From: Flavobacteriaceae bacterium
GTDB taxonomy: Bacteria > Bacteroidota > Bacteroidia > Flavobacteriales > Flavobacteriaceae
Assembly: GCA_002693605.1 (NCBI GenBank)
Contig: NZQO01000011.1
Coordinates: forward strand, 1 to 7,159
Length of the DNA stretch: 7,159 nt
Reading direction: 5' to 3'
Shown here: in pieces, positions 1 through 5,833 of the stretch
Layout: each line of letters opens with the position of its first letter
How positions within the stretch are numbered: the stretch's first letter is position 1
Program-made: the position numbers and the translations under genes
Notes under the pieces: generated by a model
The model's database searches: none
The model's input: only the letters and a program-made list of their open reading frames with translations
What the model was told of the DNA's origin: nothing

Positions 1-261
1 ATAAACCCTTTTAGTGAAGCTTATTCGGTACTTTCTAAAGCAATGACTGAAAAGAGTTTAAAAGCAATGGCAGAGGTTATTTCAGGTAAAAAACCAAATA
101 TTTCATTAGAAGAGGCTAGGGATTTGGCTAAACGTGCTCTAAAGTTTAAAAATGAAAGAGGTAGACTTCCAGATATTAAATCAGCAGACCCTTGGGAGCA
201 ACGTATGGCACAAGGTATTGCCTATTTAGCAAGAAAAAAATCAGAAGAACAGAATGGCTAA
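1..261 (+). CDS. C-terminal end of a probable DEAD/DEAH-box helicase-family protein (5' truncated by window edge)
   Basis: The reading frame is open from the first base, so the ATG at 43 is probably internal and this is the tail (86 codons visible) of a larger gene beginning upstream. The visible part is helical and charged, ending with a GRLPDIKSADPWEQRMAQG segment and a lysine-rich tail. No catalytic motif lies in the window. From memory, this tail resembles the C-termini of DEAD/DEAH helicase-family proteins encoded directly before GIY-YIG proteins like the next gene, so the helicase call rests on family knowledge and context rather than visible motifs. The stop overlaps the next start by 8 bases, implying coupled translation and joint function. 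Alternatively it could be a free-standing 72-residue protein starting at 43, but no start signal stands out there. Confidence 0.6.
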   Translation: MNPFSEAYSVLSKAMTEKSLKAMAEVISGKKPNISLEEARDLAKRALKFKNERGRLPDIKSADPWEQRMAQGIAYLARKKSEEQNG

Positions 262-1462
262 GAAAGATAAATTTACAGCGGCAGATGATGAGCTATTAGC
301 AGCTTTAGGTGTAGAAGTAGAAGTTAAAAAGAAGGCTACTTTTACTGCTTTAGAGGAACGTGTTATTGCAGGTTTTGAGGAAATTCAAAAATTTGTTGAA
401 GAAGAGAAGAGATTGCCTCTTCACGGTGAAACCAATGATATTTTTGAAAGGTTATATGCAGTTAGATTTGATAAAATAAAAGAAAATCAGGAGTTTGTAG
501 ATTTATTGAAAGATATAGATACTCAAAATATATTATCTGGAGAAATTAAAAGTGCAACTGAAAATACAGAAGATTTAGATGATGATGAGTTATTGAAACT
601 TTTAGGTGTAGAAAATGATGAGAACTCAATTACTAAGCTAAAACACGTAAAAACTCGTGCAGAAAAAAGAGCAGTTGAAGAGTTTGCAAATAGAGTAATA
701 TGTGAAGACTTTGAAAAGTTCAAACCGCTATTTGAGAAAACAAAGAAAGAAATTGACAACGGATTTAGGGAAACTATTCGCTTTAGAAAAGATGCTGGTT
801 TTACAAAAACAATTATTAAAGAAGAACTCTTTGTAATTATTCGTGGTCAGATGGCATATATAGCAAGTAAAGGAGAAGTTTTTAAAGCGCCTAACGGTGA
901 GGAAGACGCTCGTTTAAGAGTTATTTATGCTAATGGAACAGAGAATGACCTTTTACAGCGTTCTCTTATTAGAGCTATGTATAAAGATGAAACTAGTCGT
1001 TTTGTTACTTCACCAGGTTTAGGGCCTTTATTTTCAGATGAATTAGAGACTGATGATTTAGAAAGTGGGACGATTTATGTATTAAGGTCAAATTCTAAAC
1101 ATCCAGAAATAATTAAAAATAGAGAGATATTTCATAAGATAGGTGTAACAGGTAATGATATTAATAAGCGCATAGTTAATGCAAAAAATGACCCTACGTT
1201 TTTAATGTCAGAAGTAGAAGTTGTAGCAACGTATAAATTAGCAAACATTAAGCGTCATAAATTGGAAAATCTAATACAGTCGTTTTTTAAAAATGCTAAG
1301 TTAGATATAGACATTAAAGACAGATTTGGGAAGCCTGTTAATCCAAAAGAATGGTTTTTAGTTCCAATATTTATTATCGATGAAGTTGTTGAAAAGATAA
1401 AAGATGGTACTATAAGTGATTTTTATTATGATGTTAATTCTGCAATTTTAAAACCATATTAA
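254..1462 (+). CDS. GIY-YIG nuclease family protein (T5orf172/MUG113-like)
   Basis: This 402-residue protein has a GIY-YIG-type nuclease domain at about residues 270-385, expected to cut DNA with a divalent metal. The first motif is GTIYVLRS (272-279) and the second is HKIGVTG (294-300), with KIG in the YIG position as in T5orf172 proteins. Arg306 is the likely catalytic arginine, Glu338 (KLENLIQ) the likely metal ligand, and a conserved-looking EWFLVP follows at 366-371. The N-terminal two thirds is a charged helical region carrying two copies of an acidic motif, DDELLAALGVE (11-21) and DDELLKLLGVE (110-120), plus an RLP-containing segment (51-66). It overlaps the upstream helicase-like gene by 8 bases and abuts the next gene. 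The nuclease assignment is strong. A restriction or anti-phage role with the helicase is inference. No methyltransferase or specificity subunit is visible here. Confidence 0.88.
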   Translation: MAKKDKFTAADDELLAALGVEVEVKKKATFTALEERVIAGFEEIQKFVEEEKRLPLHGETNDIFERLYAVRFDKIKENQEFVDLLKDIDTQNILSGEIKSATENTEDLDDDELLKLLGVENDENSITKLKHVKTRAEKRAVEEFANRVICEDFEKFKPLFEKTKKEIDNGFRETIRFRKDAGFTKTIIKEELFVIIRGQMAYIASKGEVFKAPNGEEDARLRVIYANGTENDLLQRSLIRAMYKDETSRFVTSPGLGPLFSDELETDDLESGTIYVLRSNSKHPEIIKNREIFHKIGVTGNDINKRIVNAKNDPTFLMSEVEVVATYKLANIKRHKLENLIQSFFKNAKLDIDIKDRFGKPVNPKEWFLVPIFIIDEVVEKIKDGTISDFYYDVNSAILKPY

Positions 1463-2683
1463 ATGCCAAGGACGCCAATAACAGAAGAAGAATATGAAAA
1501 TCTATTTAGTTTAGCTGAAGGATTGGTTAATGCATCTCAGCCATTAAGATTCGAATCAAAAATATTTGATTTTTATATTGAAATAGAGCCATTTCATAGA
1601 GAGTTAGTTTTTAAAGACTGTGAATTTTTACAACCTCTACTTTTTTGTAAAGGTATTCCTTTGGTTGCAGCAGTTGAAGATAACAATGAAGAAGATGATT
1701 TGTTTAATCAAGTTGAAACTAATGTATTTAGTGAAAGTGTTACTTTTCAAGATTGCAGTTTTCAAAACCAAATTCAGTTCGATGATATTATTTTTGACAA
1801 TAAGTTTAGAATGCATAATTGTCAAGTAAATAAAGCTTCATTTCGTAATACAACTTTTAATAGTTTAGCAGATTTTTGGTTGACAACATTTAATGAAAAT
1901 ATAATTTTTTACAAAACGGATTTTAATAAAACTACAGTTTTTAGTATGGCTACTTTTGTAGGTAATGTATTATTTACTTATTCATTATTTACGACTAAGG
2001 TAATTTTCGCAAGAACAAAATTTAATAAAGGTGTTGACATATCGCAATCTATTATATCAGGGAAATTACAACCTTTCGATTTGCAATTTATTTTCAAAGA
2101 ATTTAAGGCAGAGTACGTTGGTAAAAATGATGAGACTTTTCAAAATTATATAGATAGAGATGCAATAATTCCATTAGTGAATAAGATACATACCTTTCAG
2201 GTTTTAAAAAAAGCATTTGAAGATATAGGTAATTATTCAGATTCAATTTTAATGCTTAGAGAAGAAAAAAGAGCATTAAAAGAATTAGTTAATTTAAAAT
2301 TAAAGGAGAAAGATTCAACAGTAAACAAAGGCGATAAATGGATATTAAACTTAAATAGAATATCAAATCATTACCGTTCAGATTTTAGAAATGGTATTTG
2401 GTTTACATTAGGTGCTACTTTTGTTTTTGGCTTCCTTACTTTGGTTTTTACAGGAGCATACTTTGATAATGTATGTTTTAGTGATTGTAAATTTGATTCA
2501 AATAGATTGATGAAAGGAATAAAGTTCTTCATAAATTTTTTAAATCCAGCAAGGAGATTAAATTATTTAGATGTCCTTAATCCTTTATTTGGCGGTATAT
2601 CATACGTATTTGATTTTGTTGGTCGTATAGCAGTTGGTTATGGTATTTACCAAACAGTTCAAGCTTTTAGAAAATTTAAATAA
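1463..2683 (+). CDS. Pentapeptide-repeat-like protein with two C-terminal membrane segments
   Basis: This 406-residue protein has three regions. Residues about 45-200 show degenerate five-residue periodicity with recurring Phe and small or polar residues (VTFQDCSFQNQIQF, ASFRNTTFNSLADF, VIFARTKFNKGVDI), as expected for a pentapeptide-repeat beta-helix. Residues about 240-285 form a helical linker of the type seen in such membrane proteins (FQVLKKAFEDIGNYSDSILM). The C-terminal part has a hydrophobic segment at about 312-332 and another at about 376-400 (DFVGRIAVGYGIYQTVQAF), separated by a 40-residue loop, resembling two-helix pore or channel modules. Location is probably the inner membrane with the beta-helix in the cytoplasm. 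The ATG follows the nuclease stop with no gap, and the stop overlaps the next start by one base. A role as a membrane-damaging effector or sensor is inferred from architecture and context. The acidic insert at 71-80 is unexplained. Confidence 0.8.
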   Translation: MPRTPITEEEYENLFSLAEGLVNASQPLRFESKIFDFYIEIEPFHRELVFKDCEFLQPLLFCKGIPLVAAVEDNNEEDDLFNQVETNVFSESVTFQDCSFQNQIQFDDIIFDNKFRMHNCQVNKASFRNTTFNSLADFWLTTFNENIIFYKTDFNKTTVFSMATFVGNVLFTYSLFTTKVIFARTKFNKGVDISQSIISGKLQPFDLQFIFKEFKAEYVGKNDETFQNYIDRDAIIPLVNKIHTFQVLKKAFEDIGNYSDSILMLREEKRALKELVNLKLKEKDSTVNKGDKWILNLNRISNHYRSDFRNGIWFTLGATFVFGFLTLVFTGAYFDNVCFSDCKFDSNRLMKGIKFFINFLNPARRLNYLDVLNPLFGGISYVFDFVGRIAVGYGIYQTVQAFRKFK

Positions 2684-3507
2684 TGAATTTAGATAGCTTA
2701 CATACAAATTCCATACTTAAAGAGTTGCCAACAGAAGGTCATAGCCCTTTGTTAGTTTTGGGTAGTGATTTTAAGATGTATGTAGCTAAAAATGATAAAG
2801 GAAAACAACCGCCTTATTCTTTAATTAATGAGTGTTTAGGTTCTTACTTTTTTAATCATTGGGATATTGTAACGCCATCAGTAAAAATAATTGAAATTGC
2901 TAAGGAGTTAGTTGATAATCAAGACGGTCTTTCCAATAACCACAGAACACATTACTATGATACACCTTGCTTTGGTTCTAAATTTGTGGACAATGCTATA
3001 GATGTAAATGCATTGTTAGTTACGGATAAGAAAAAAGCATTTAATAAGTTACATAACCCTTTAGATGTATTTCATATTACATTGTTTGATACTTGGGTAG
3101 AAAACGATGATAGAAAACCAACAAATTATAATTTAATCTTAGAGTCTGCTGAAAAGAAATTTAAAGTTATTCCAATAGATAATGCCTTTATTTTTAGCAC
3201 AATGTCATATTCGGATTTGAATCCAGAATTTGTTTCGGTTAGTGTAAATGACCATTTATTAGTATCTGATTTGGGCTACCTCGTGAAGAAGAATATTGCA
3301 GTTACTAACAATTTTATTAACAAAGAACGAGAATATTTTTATCTTTGCATCGAACGTTGCAGGCAAAACTTTGATGCTTTTATGGCACAAGTAACTGGTT
3401 TTTATAACGTAGATAGTAACTCTGTAGTCAGTTTAAAAGAGTTTTTGTTTAACGAAGAGAGAAATAATAAAGTCTTTGAGGAATACGTTTATAGGTTAAG
3501 ACAATGA
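2683..3507 (+). CDS. HipA-like kinase domain protein
   Basis: This 274-residue protein resembles the compact HipA-like kinases (HipA_2 type), not full-length HipA of about 440 residues. Visible kinase features are MYVAKNDKG (32-40) with Lys36 as the probable ATP-binding lysine, NECLG (49-53) with Glu50 as its likely partner, and the catalytic segment FDTWVENDDRKPTNYNLIL (135-153). There Asp143 fits the catalytic aspartate, and Asn148 and Asn150 the metal-binding positions. VIPIDNAFIF (162-171) then places Asp166 at the DFG-like aspartate. Relatives often have Asp-His where this has Asp-Asn (166-167). No HipB-like HTH antitoxin is adjacent. The gene overlaps the membrane-protein gene by one base and the next gene by four (ATGA). 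HipA itself phosphorylates glutamyl-tRNA synthetase. The target here is unknown, and a regulatory or defence role is inference. Confidence 0.78.
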   Translation: MNLDSLHTNSILKELPTEGHSPLLVLGSDFKMYVAKNDKGKQPPYSLINECLGSYFFNHWDIVTPSVKIIEIAKELVDNQDGLSNNHRTHYYDTPCFGSKFVDNAIDVNALLVTDKKKAFNKLHNPLDVFHITLFDTWVENDDRKPTNYNLILESAEKKFKVIPIDNAFIFSTMSYSDLNPEFVSVSVNDHLLVSDLGYLVKKNIAVTNNFINKEREYFYLCIERCRQNFDAFMAQVTGFYNVDSNSVVSLKEFLFNEERNNKVFEEYVYRLRQ

Positions 3508-4358
3508 AAAACTTTTATTCAATATTAAAATTATCACCCAATATTGCCACGCAAGATTCTGTAGCAATCGGTATGCTTTTGTTTGATGGTTTTAAGTTTC
3601 GTTGTTATTTTTCTGAAAAAAAGAAAAGGCTTGCAAGCAATCTTTTAGATAATAAAAATATCAACCTTAATTTTATAGTAAATCAAATAATTGAAAAATG
3701 TAACTCTATTAATTCAGATAAAGAAGAATTAAAGTTTTTTTACAAATTTGATAAGTTGTCTGAAGTATCATATTTTGACTATTTAAGTAATTATTCTAAT
3801 GGTTTAATACAATTTTCTAAACCAAAATTGATTTATGATGAGGTAGATGATAATTCGTATGAAAAACTAATACATTTTTTGTTTAAAGAACCTGTTTATA
3901 AAACTAACGCTATTTCACACAATCCTTTCAAATTTACAAAAGATGTGATTGAAAAGAATTTGATAAGTAAGGTCGATAAAAACGTTCATACTCACTACAA
4001 GTTTAAGCCAGAAGTGTTTCCTTCAATATACTTTCCTTATGAGATGGATTGTATTGGTCTTAATGGTTCTTTAATTGGAGCAAAATCGTTGTCATTTGAT
4101 AAGTCTTTATCTGTAATTGATAAAAACATAAGTCATTATTTTACATTGATTTCGTCCTTAACAAGCAAATACAACAAATCGCTAAAGGACAACAACTTTT
4201 ATTTAATATCTGATGAACCTAATGAAGTTGGTAGTAAAGAGCATAAATTATGGGAATCAGTTCGTTATAATGAGTTGATTTCTGTAATTAATCCTGAAGA
4301 ATCTAAAAAGGTTGCGGAATTAATATTAGATAAAAAAGCTGCCAAATTCTTAGATTAA
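3504..4358 (+). CDS. DUF3037-like protein, partner of the HipA-like kinase
   Basis: This 284-residue protein has an N-terminus (about 4-50: FYSILKLSPNIATQDSVAIG, then MLLFDG and a basic FSEKKKRLASNLL) that fits the DUF3037 pattern of a tyrosine-led strand, a Pro-containing turn and a xxIGxxLF strand. DUF3037 proteins are often encoded beside compact HipA-like kinases, and this gene shares a four-base ATGA overlap with one, which supports the call. The domain's biochemical role is not established. Residues about 55-284 are mixed alpha/beta with many aromatics (FPSIYFPYEMDCIG) and match nothing I recognise. No membrane segment, signal peptide or nuclease motif is visible. It could be a substrate, inhibitor or adaptor of the kinase. 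As the last gene of the run, it is followed after 23 bases by an inverted repeat. The coding call is firm and the family call moderate. Confidence 0.7.
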   Translation: MKNFYSILKLSPNIATQDSVAIGMLLFDGFKFRCYFSEKKKRLASNLLDNKNINLNFIVNQIIEKCNSINSDKEELKFFYKFDKLSEVSYFDYLSNYSNGLIQFSKPKLIYDEVDDNSYEKLIHFLFKEPVYKTNAISHNPFKFTKDVIEKNLISKVDKNVHTHYKFKPEVFPSIYFPYEMDCIGLNGSLIGAKSLSFDKSLSVIDKNISHYFTLISSLTSKYNKSLKDNNFYLISDEPNEVGSKEHKLWESVRYNELISVINPEESKKVAELILDKKAAKFLD

Positions 4359-4381
4359 TACTTTAGTCCTTCAAAAGCCCC

Positions 4382-4436
4382 ACACAATAAAATCCAGTTT
4401 ATTGCTAAGGCAAGAAACCTCTGTATTTTATTGTGT
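4382..4436. repeat. AT-rich inverted repeat after the operon
   Basis: A perfect 12-bp inverted repeat, ACACAATAAAAT at 4382-4393 and ATTTTATTGTGT at 4425-4436, encloses a 31-base centre. It starts 23 bases after the stop of the last operon gene, so it could be a 3'-end structure that stabilises the transcript or ends transcription. It has an AT-rich stem, a long loop and no following T run, so it is not a standard intrinsic terminator. It could equally be a protein-binding site. Confidence 0.5.
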
Positions 4437-4492
4437 TCCGCTCGCCATCGCACAGTTGTTTTTAAGTCACGGTAATTGTAGCCAACACACAA

Positions 4493-4584
4493 ATAGCACA
4501 TTCCTTTTTTGTCGTGCCTAAAAAAAGAAAAGAGCTATTGCCAACGCTCAAACAATTACAGCGCCATAAAAACAACCCAAAGCT
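4493..4584. repeat. Direct repeat copy A (non-coding unit)
   Basis: The unit begins with ATAGCACATT, runs through a T-rich stretch to TCGTGCCT and an A-rich stretch, reaches GCTAT near 4538 and ends with ACCCAAAGCT (4575-4584). The same ordered blocks recur at 4889-5026. The first 47-48 bases of the two copies align with about one gap and scattered substitutions. Inside the unit, GCAC pairs with GTGC and ATAGC with GCTAT, so each copy could fold into alternative hairpins. Confidence 0.6.
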
Positions 4585-4685
4585 ATGTTACATAATAGAA
4601 GTTATAGTAGCAAACGGCACTTTAATAGGTTTGCTACGCAGTGATAATGCATTTTGTAGCTATAACTGCTATTATGTAAAATAGC
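4582..4685. repeat. 104-bp near-palindrome with 26-bp arms and an inner hairpin
   Basis: The left arm (4582-4607) and right arm (4660-4685) are reverse complements at 24 of 26 positions. Inside, GTAGCAAAC (4607-4615) and GTTTGCTAC (4629-4637) form a second perfect 9-bp stem. The whole can therefore fold as a branched or cruciform structure in single-stranded DNA or RNA. The size and shape recall folded integron attC sites or MITE-like elements. The core GTTRRRY/RYYYAAC motifs of attC are not present, and I see no target-site duplication at the ends. Confidence 0.72.
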
Positions 4686-4853
4686 CGCTCAGCCAACGCG
4701 CACATCCGAACTAATCAATTAAAGCACTTAACTCATTCGAACTGCACAAAACCATCACTAAGTCCAAGTTTTCCTTAGCTCAAATCTTTGTTTGTCTCAT
4801 TTCGTTAAGCACATTAATTGTCCACTTTTCCCCACCACCCAAGAAATAGGATA

Positions 4854-5052
4854 TAAAAAAATAGGTCTATGAAATTTAGTCATACGCCATAGCACATTAC
4901 TTTTTATCGTGCCTCAAAAAAGCAATACGCTATCGTCTATAAGTCCTGTAAGAGTAGCTTATTTAAATGCTGTTTTATCAAACAACTATTTAAAACGCTA
5001 CACTTACAAACGCACCACCCAAAGCTCAATTCCGAAAAGACCTATTTTTTTA
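4854..5052. repeat. 199-bp stretch bounded by a 15-bp perfect inverted repeat
   Basis: TAAAAAAATAGGTCT at 4854-4868 is exactly the reverse complement of AGACCTATTTTTTTA at 5038-5052. The pair encloses direct repeat copy B. Terminal inverted repeats around a short non-coding stretch would fit a miniature element, but the flanking bases show no target-site duplication and copy A has no such repeats. The right arm ends in a T run and is 29 bases from the stop codon of the opposite-strand HTH gene. Confidence 0.5.
4889..5026. repeat. Direct repeat copy B (longer, diverged)
   Basis: This copy starts with the same ATAGCACATT block as copy A, has the same TCGTGCCT followed by an A run, and the same GCTAT (4930-4934). 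It ends with the same ACCCAAAGCT (5017-5026). It is about 46 bases longer because the stretch between GCTAT and the end block is expanded and unlike copy A. A further CACCACCCAA word occurs at 4833-4842, just before this copy. Confidence 0.55.
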
Positions 5053-5080
5053 AGTGTTAATTCCCCAGAAAAGCGGAACA

Positions 5081-5416
5081 TCAAGGAAACTTAACAGGGT
5101 TTTTGAGAATGTACTCAGTAGCCATTCTTTCAATATTGCTTGTCGTAGTTACTTTGTTTTCTAATACCCAAGCATCTATATCTTTTTTATCGAAATAAAG
5201 CCTTTTACCACGTTTTGCGTGCGGAATCTCTTTAGTACTTGTCATTTTGTATAAAGCCGATACAGATAGGTCTAAATAAGCTGAGAGTTGCTTAATATTC
5301 ATAATTGGAGTTGTGGCAATTCCTGTTTCGTTTATATTACTTGCTCTGTAAATATTTTCAAGTAAAGCTTCAATACGTTCTAATCTTTGATTAATAATTT
5401 CAAAAGGGTTTTCCAT
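5081..5416 (-). CDS. Excisionase-family helix-turn-helix DNA-binding protein
   Basis: This 111-residue protein carries a winged HTH of the HTH_17/excisionase type at about residues 39-88. The sequence runs from MNIKQLSAYLDLSVSALYKM through PHAKRGKRLYF, a wing with the usual basic residues, to KKDIDAWV. The first 22 residues (PFEIINQRLERIEALLENI) form a short amphipathic helix or coiled coil, probably for dimerisation. The frame extends to a TTG at 5443. I chose the ATG at 5416 because MENPFE-type starts are usual in these Bacteroidota proteins and the ATG leaves a normal leader after the predicted promoter. Such proteins act as recombination directionality factors or regulators in integrative elements, usually near a tyrosine integrase, but none is visible here. 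It is transcribed towards the operon and is monocistronic within the window. Confidence 0.85.
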   Translation of the reverse strand: MENPFEIINQRLERIEALLENIYRASNINETGIATTPIMNIKQLSAYLDLSVSALYKMTSTKEIPHAKRGKRLYFDKKDIDAWVLENKVTTTSNIERMATEYILKNPVKFP

Positions 5417-5462
5417 AGTCTTCGATTTAAATTCAGGCTTCAAAAAATAATAAAAAAGAAAT

Positions 5463-5470
5463 CAAAGATA
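5463..5470 (-). promoter_or_regulatory. Probable -7 promoter element of the HTH gene
   Basis: On the minus strand this reads TATCTTTG, matching the Bacteroidota -7 consensus TAnnTTTG. Transcription would begin near 5457, giving a leader of about 40 bases to the ATG at 5416. The best upstream TTG is about 23 bases away, slightly farther than usual, so the -33 half is weak. Confidence 0.5.
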
Positions 5471-5515
5471 TGTGGCTTCCTTCGCCCACCGCACAATGCC
5501 GAAAAGGTCAAGCCC

Positions 5516-5603
5516 TACGGGTTTTGGATAAAACTTTTTCTAATATACTATTGAATATAATTTGATACATTTTGCTAAGAAAAACTTTTACCCAAAAACC
5601 TTG
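5516..5603. repeat. Imperfect 25-bp inverted repeat around an AT-rich centre
   Basis: Bases 5516-5540 and 5579-5603 are reverse complements at 20 of 25 positions, separated by a 38-base AT-rich centre. The ends share GGTTTTTGG-like and AAAACTTTTTC-like blocks. It sits upstream of the HTH gene and could be a binding region for the HTH protein or an integrase, or an end of an element. The low base complexity makes chance a real alternative. Confidence 0.4.
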
Positions 5604-5740
5604 TCGCCATTACCCACGCCACAATTCTATATTGCTTTCTTTTTTTTCCTTTTTTCTTTTAAAAATATATAGGGGCAAAGTAATAGAGGGCAACCAAAGG
5701 CAATCGCAACGAGAAGATGCAAAAGCCTTGCAGAAGATTT

Positions 5741-5748
5741 TATATTTG
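5741..5748 (+). promoter_or_regulatory. Probable -7 promoter element of the DUF6266 gene
   Basis: TATATTTG matches the Bacteroidota TAnnTTTG consensus and is followed by C, as is common. It would give a leader of about 80 bases before the ATG at 5834. A TTG lies only 10 bases upstream, too close to be the -33 element, and no well-spaced TTG is visible, so the call is partial. Confidence 0.5.
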
Positions 5749-5833
5749 CTTAAAGGTCAAAACCAAAATATTGTTATGTCCGAATTAAGTCCGTACCAGG
5801 TTCGAATAAGTAATTTTTAAATCTACATATGTT

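Larger units (their letters stand above)
4359..5080. other. 722-bp non-coding region rich in repeats and palindromes
   Basis: No convincing gene lies between the operon and the HTH gene. The only open frame of note begins with a GTG inside a repeat and has no promoter or family signature. The region instead carries an AT-rich inverted repeat, two copies of a direct repeat, a 104-bp near-palindrome and a 15-bp inverted repeat, each listed separately. Three GCCAAC words occur at 4481, 4540 and 4692; the last two extend to GCCAACGC. This density suggests recombination or transfer DNA, a miniature mobile element or a structured RNA, but I cannot choose between them from the sequence. Confidence 0.6.
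5417..5833. other. Intergenic region between the divergent HTH and DUF6266 genes
   Basis: This stretch of about 417 bases contains the leaders and -7 elements of two divergent genes, an imperfect 25-bp inverted repeat and a pyrimidine-rich tract (about 5632-5660) of mostly T. It also holds a small GC-containing hairpin, AAGCCCTACGGGTTT (5510-5524). An open frame starting with TTG at 5572 runs through the T tract and looks spurious. The junction of a mobile element with its host could lie here, since an excisionase-type gene often sits near an element end. No attachment-site duplication can be shown. Confidence 0.5.

Noticed and set aside
523..759. Minus-strand open frame inside the GIY-YIG gene
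   Set aside because: Its Ser/Phe-rich translation is typical of the antisense of a Glu/Lys-rich coding region, and the + strand gene is well supported.
1620..1829. Alternative-frame and antisense open frames inside the pentapeptide-repeat gene
   Set aside because: They are low-complexity shadows in AT-rich DNA within a gene with clear domain structure.
4582..4685. Canonical integron attC site
   Set aside because: The fold is attC-like, but the expected RYYYAAC and GTTRRRY core boxes are not found at the ends and no integron integrase is visible.
4359..5080. CRISPR array or tRNA gene in the repeat-rich region
   Set aside because: Repeats are only two, imperfect and unevenly spaced, and no cloverleaf with a TψC-arm signature is visible.
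4909..5094. Open frame of 61 codons on the + strand between the operon and the HTH gene
   Set aside because: It begins with GTG inside repeat copy B, overlaps the end of the HTH gene, has no promoter or recognisable protein features and runs through repeats.
5417..5443. TTG at 5443 as the start of the HTH protein
   Set aside because: It is a weak start codon, adds an atypical nine-residue leader and would leave only about 15 bases after the predicted promoter; the ATG at 5416 is a better start.
5572..5820. Open frame of 82 codons upstream of the DUF6266 gene
   Set aside because: It begins with TTG, its hydrophobic stretch is just the T-rich tract, and it covers the probable promoter and leader of the DUF6266 gene.
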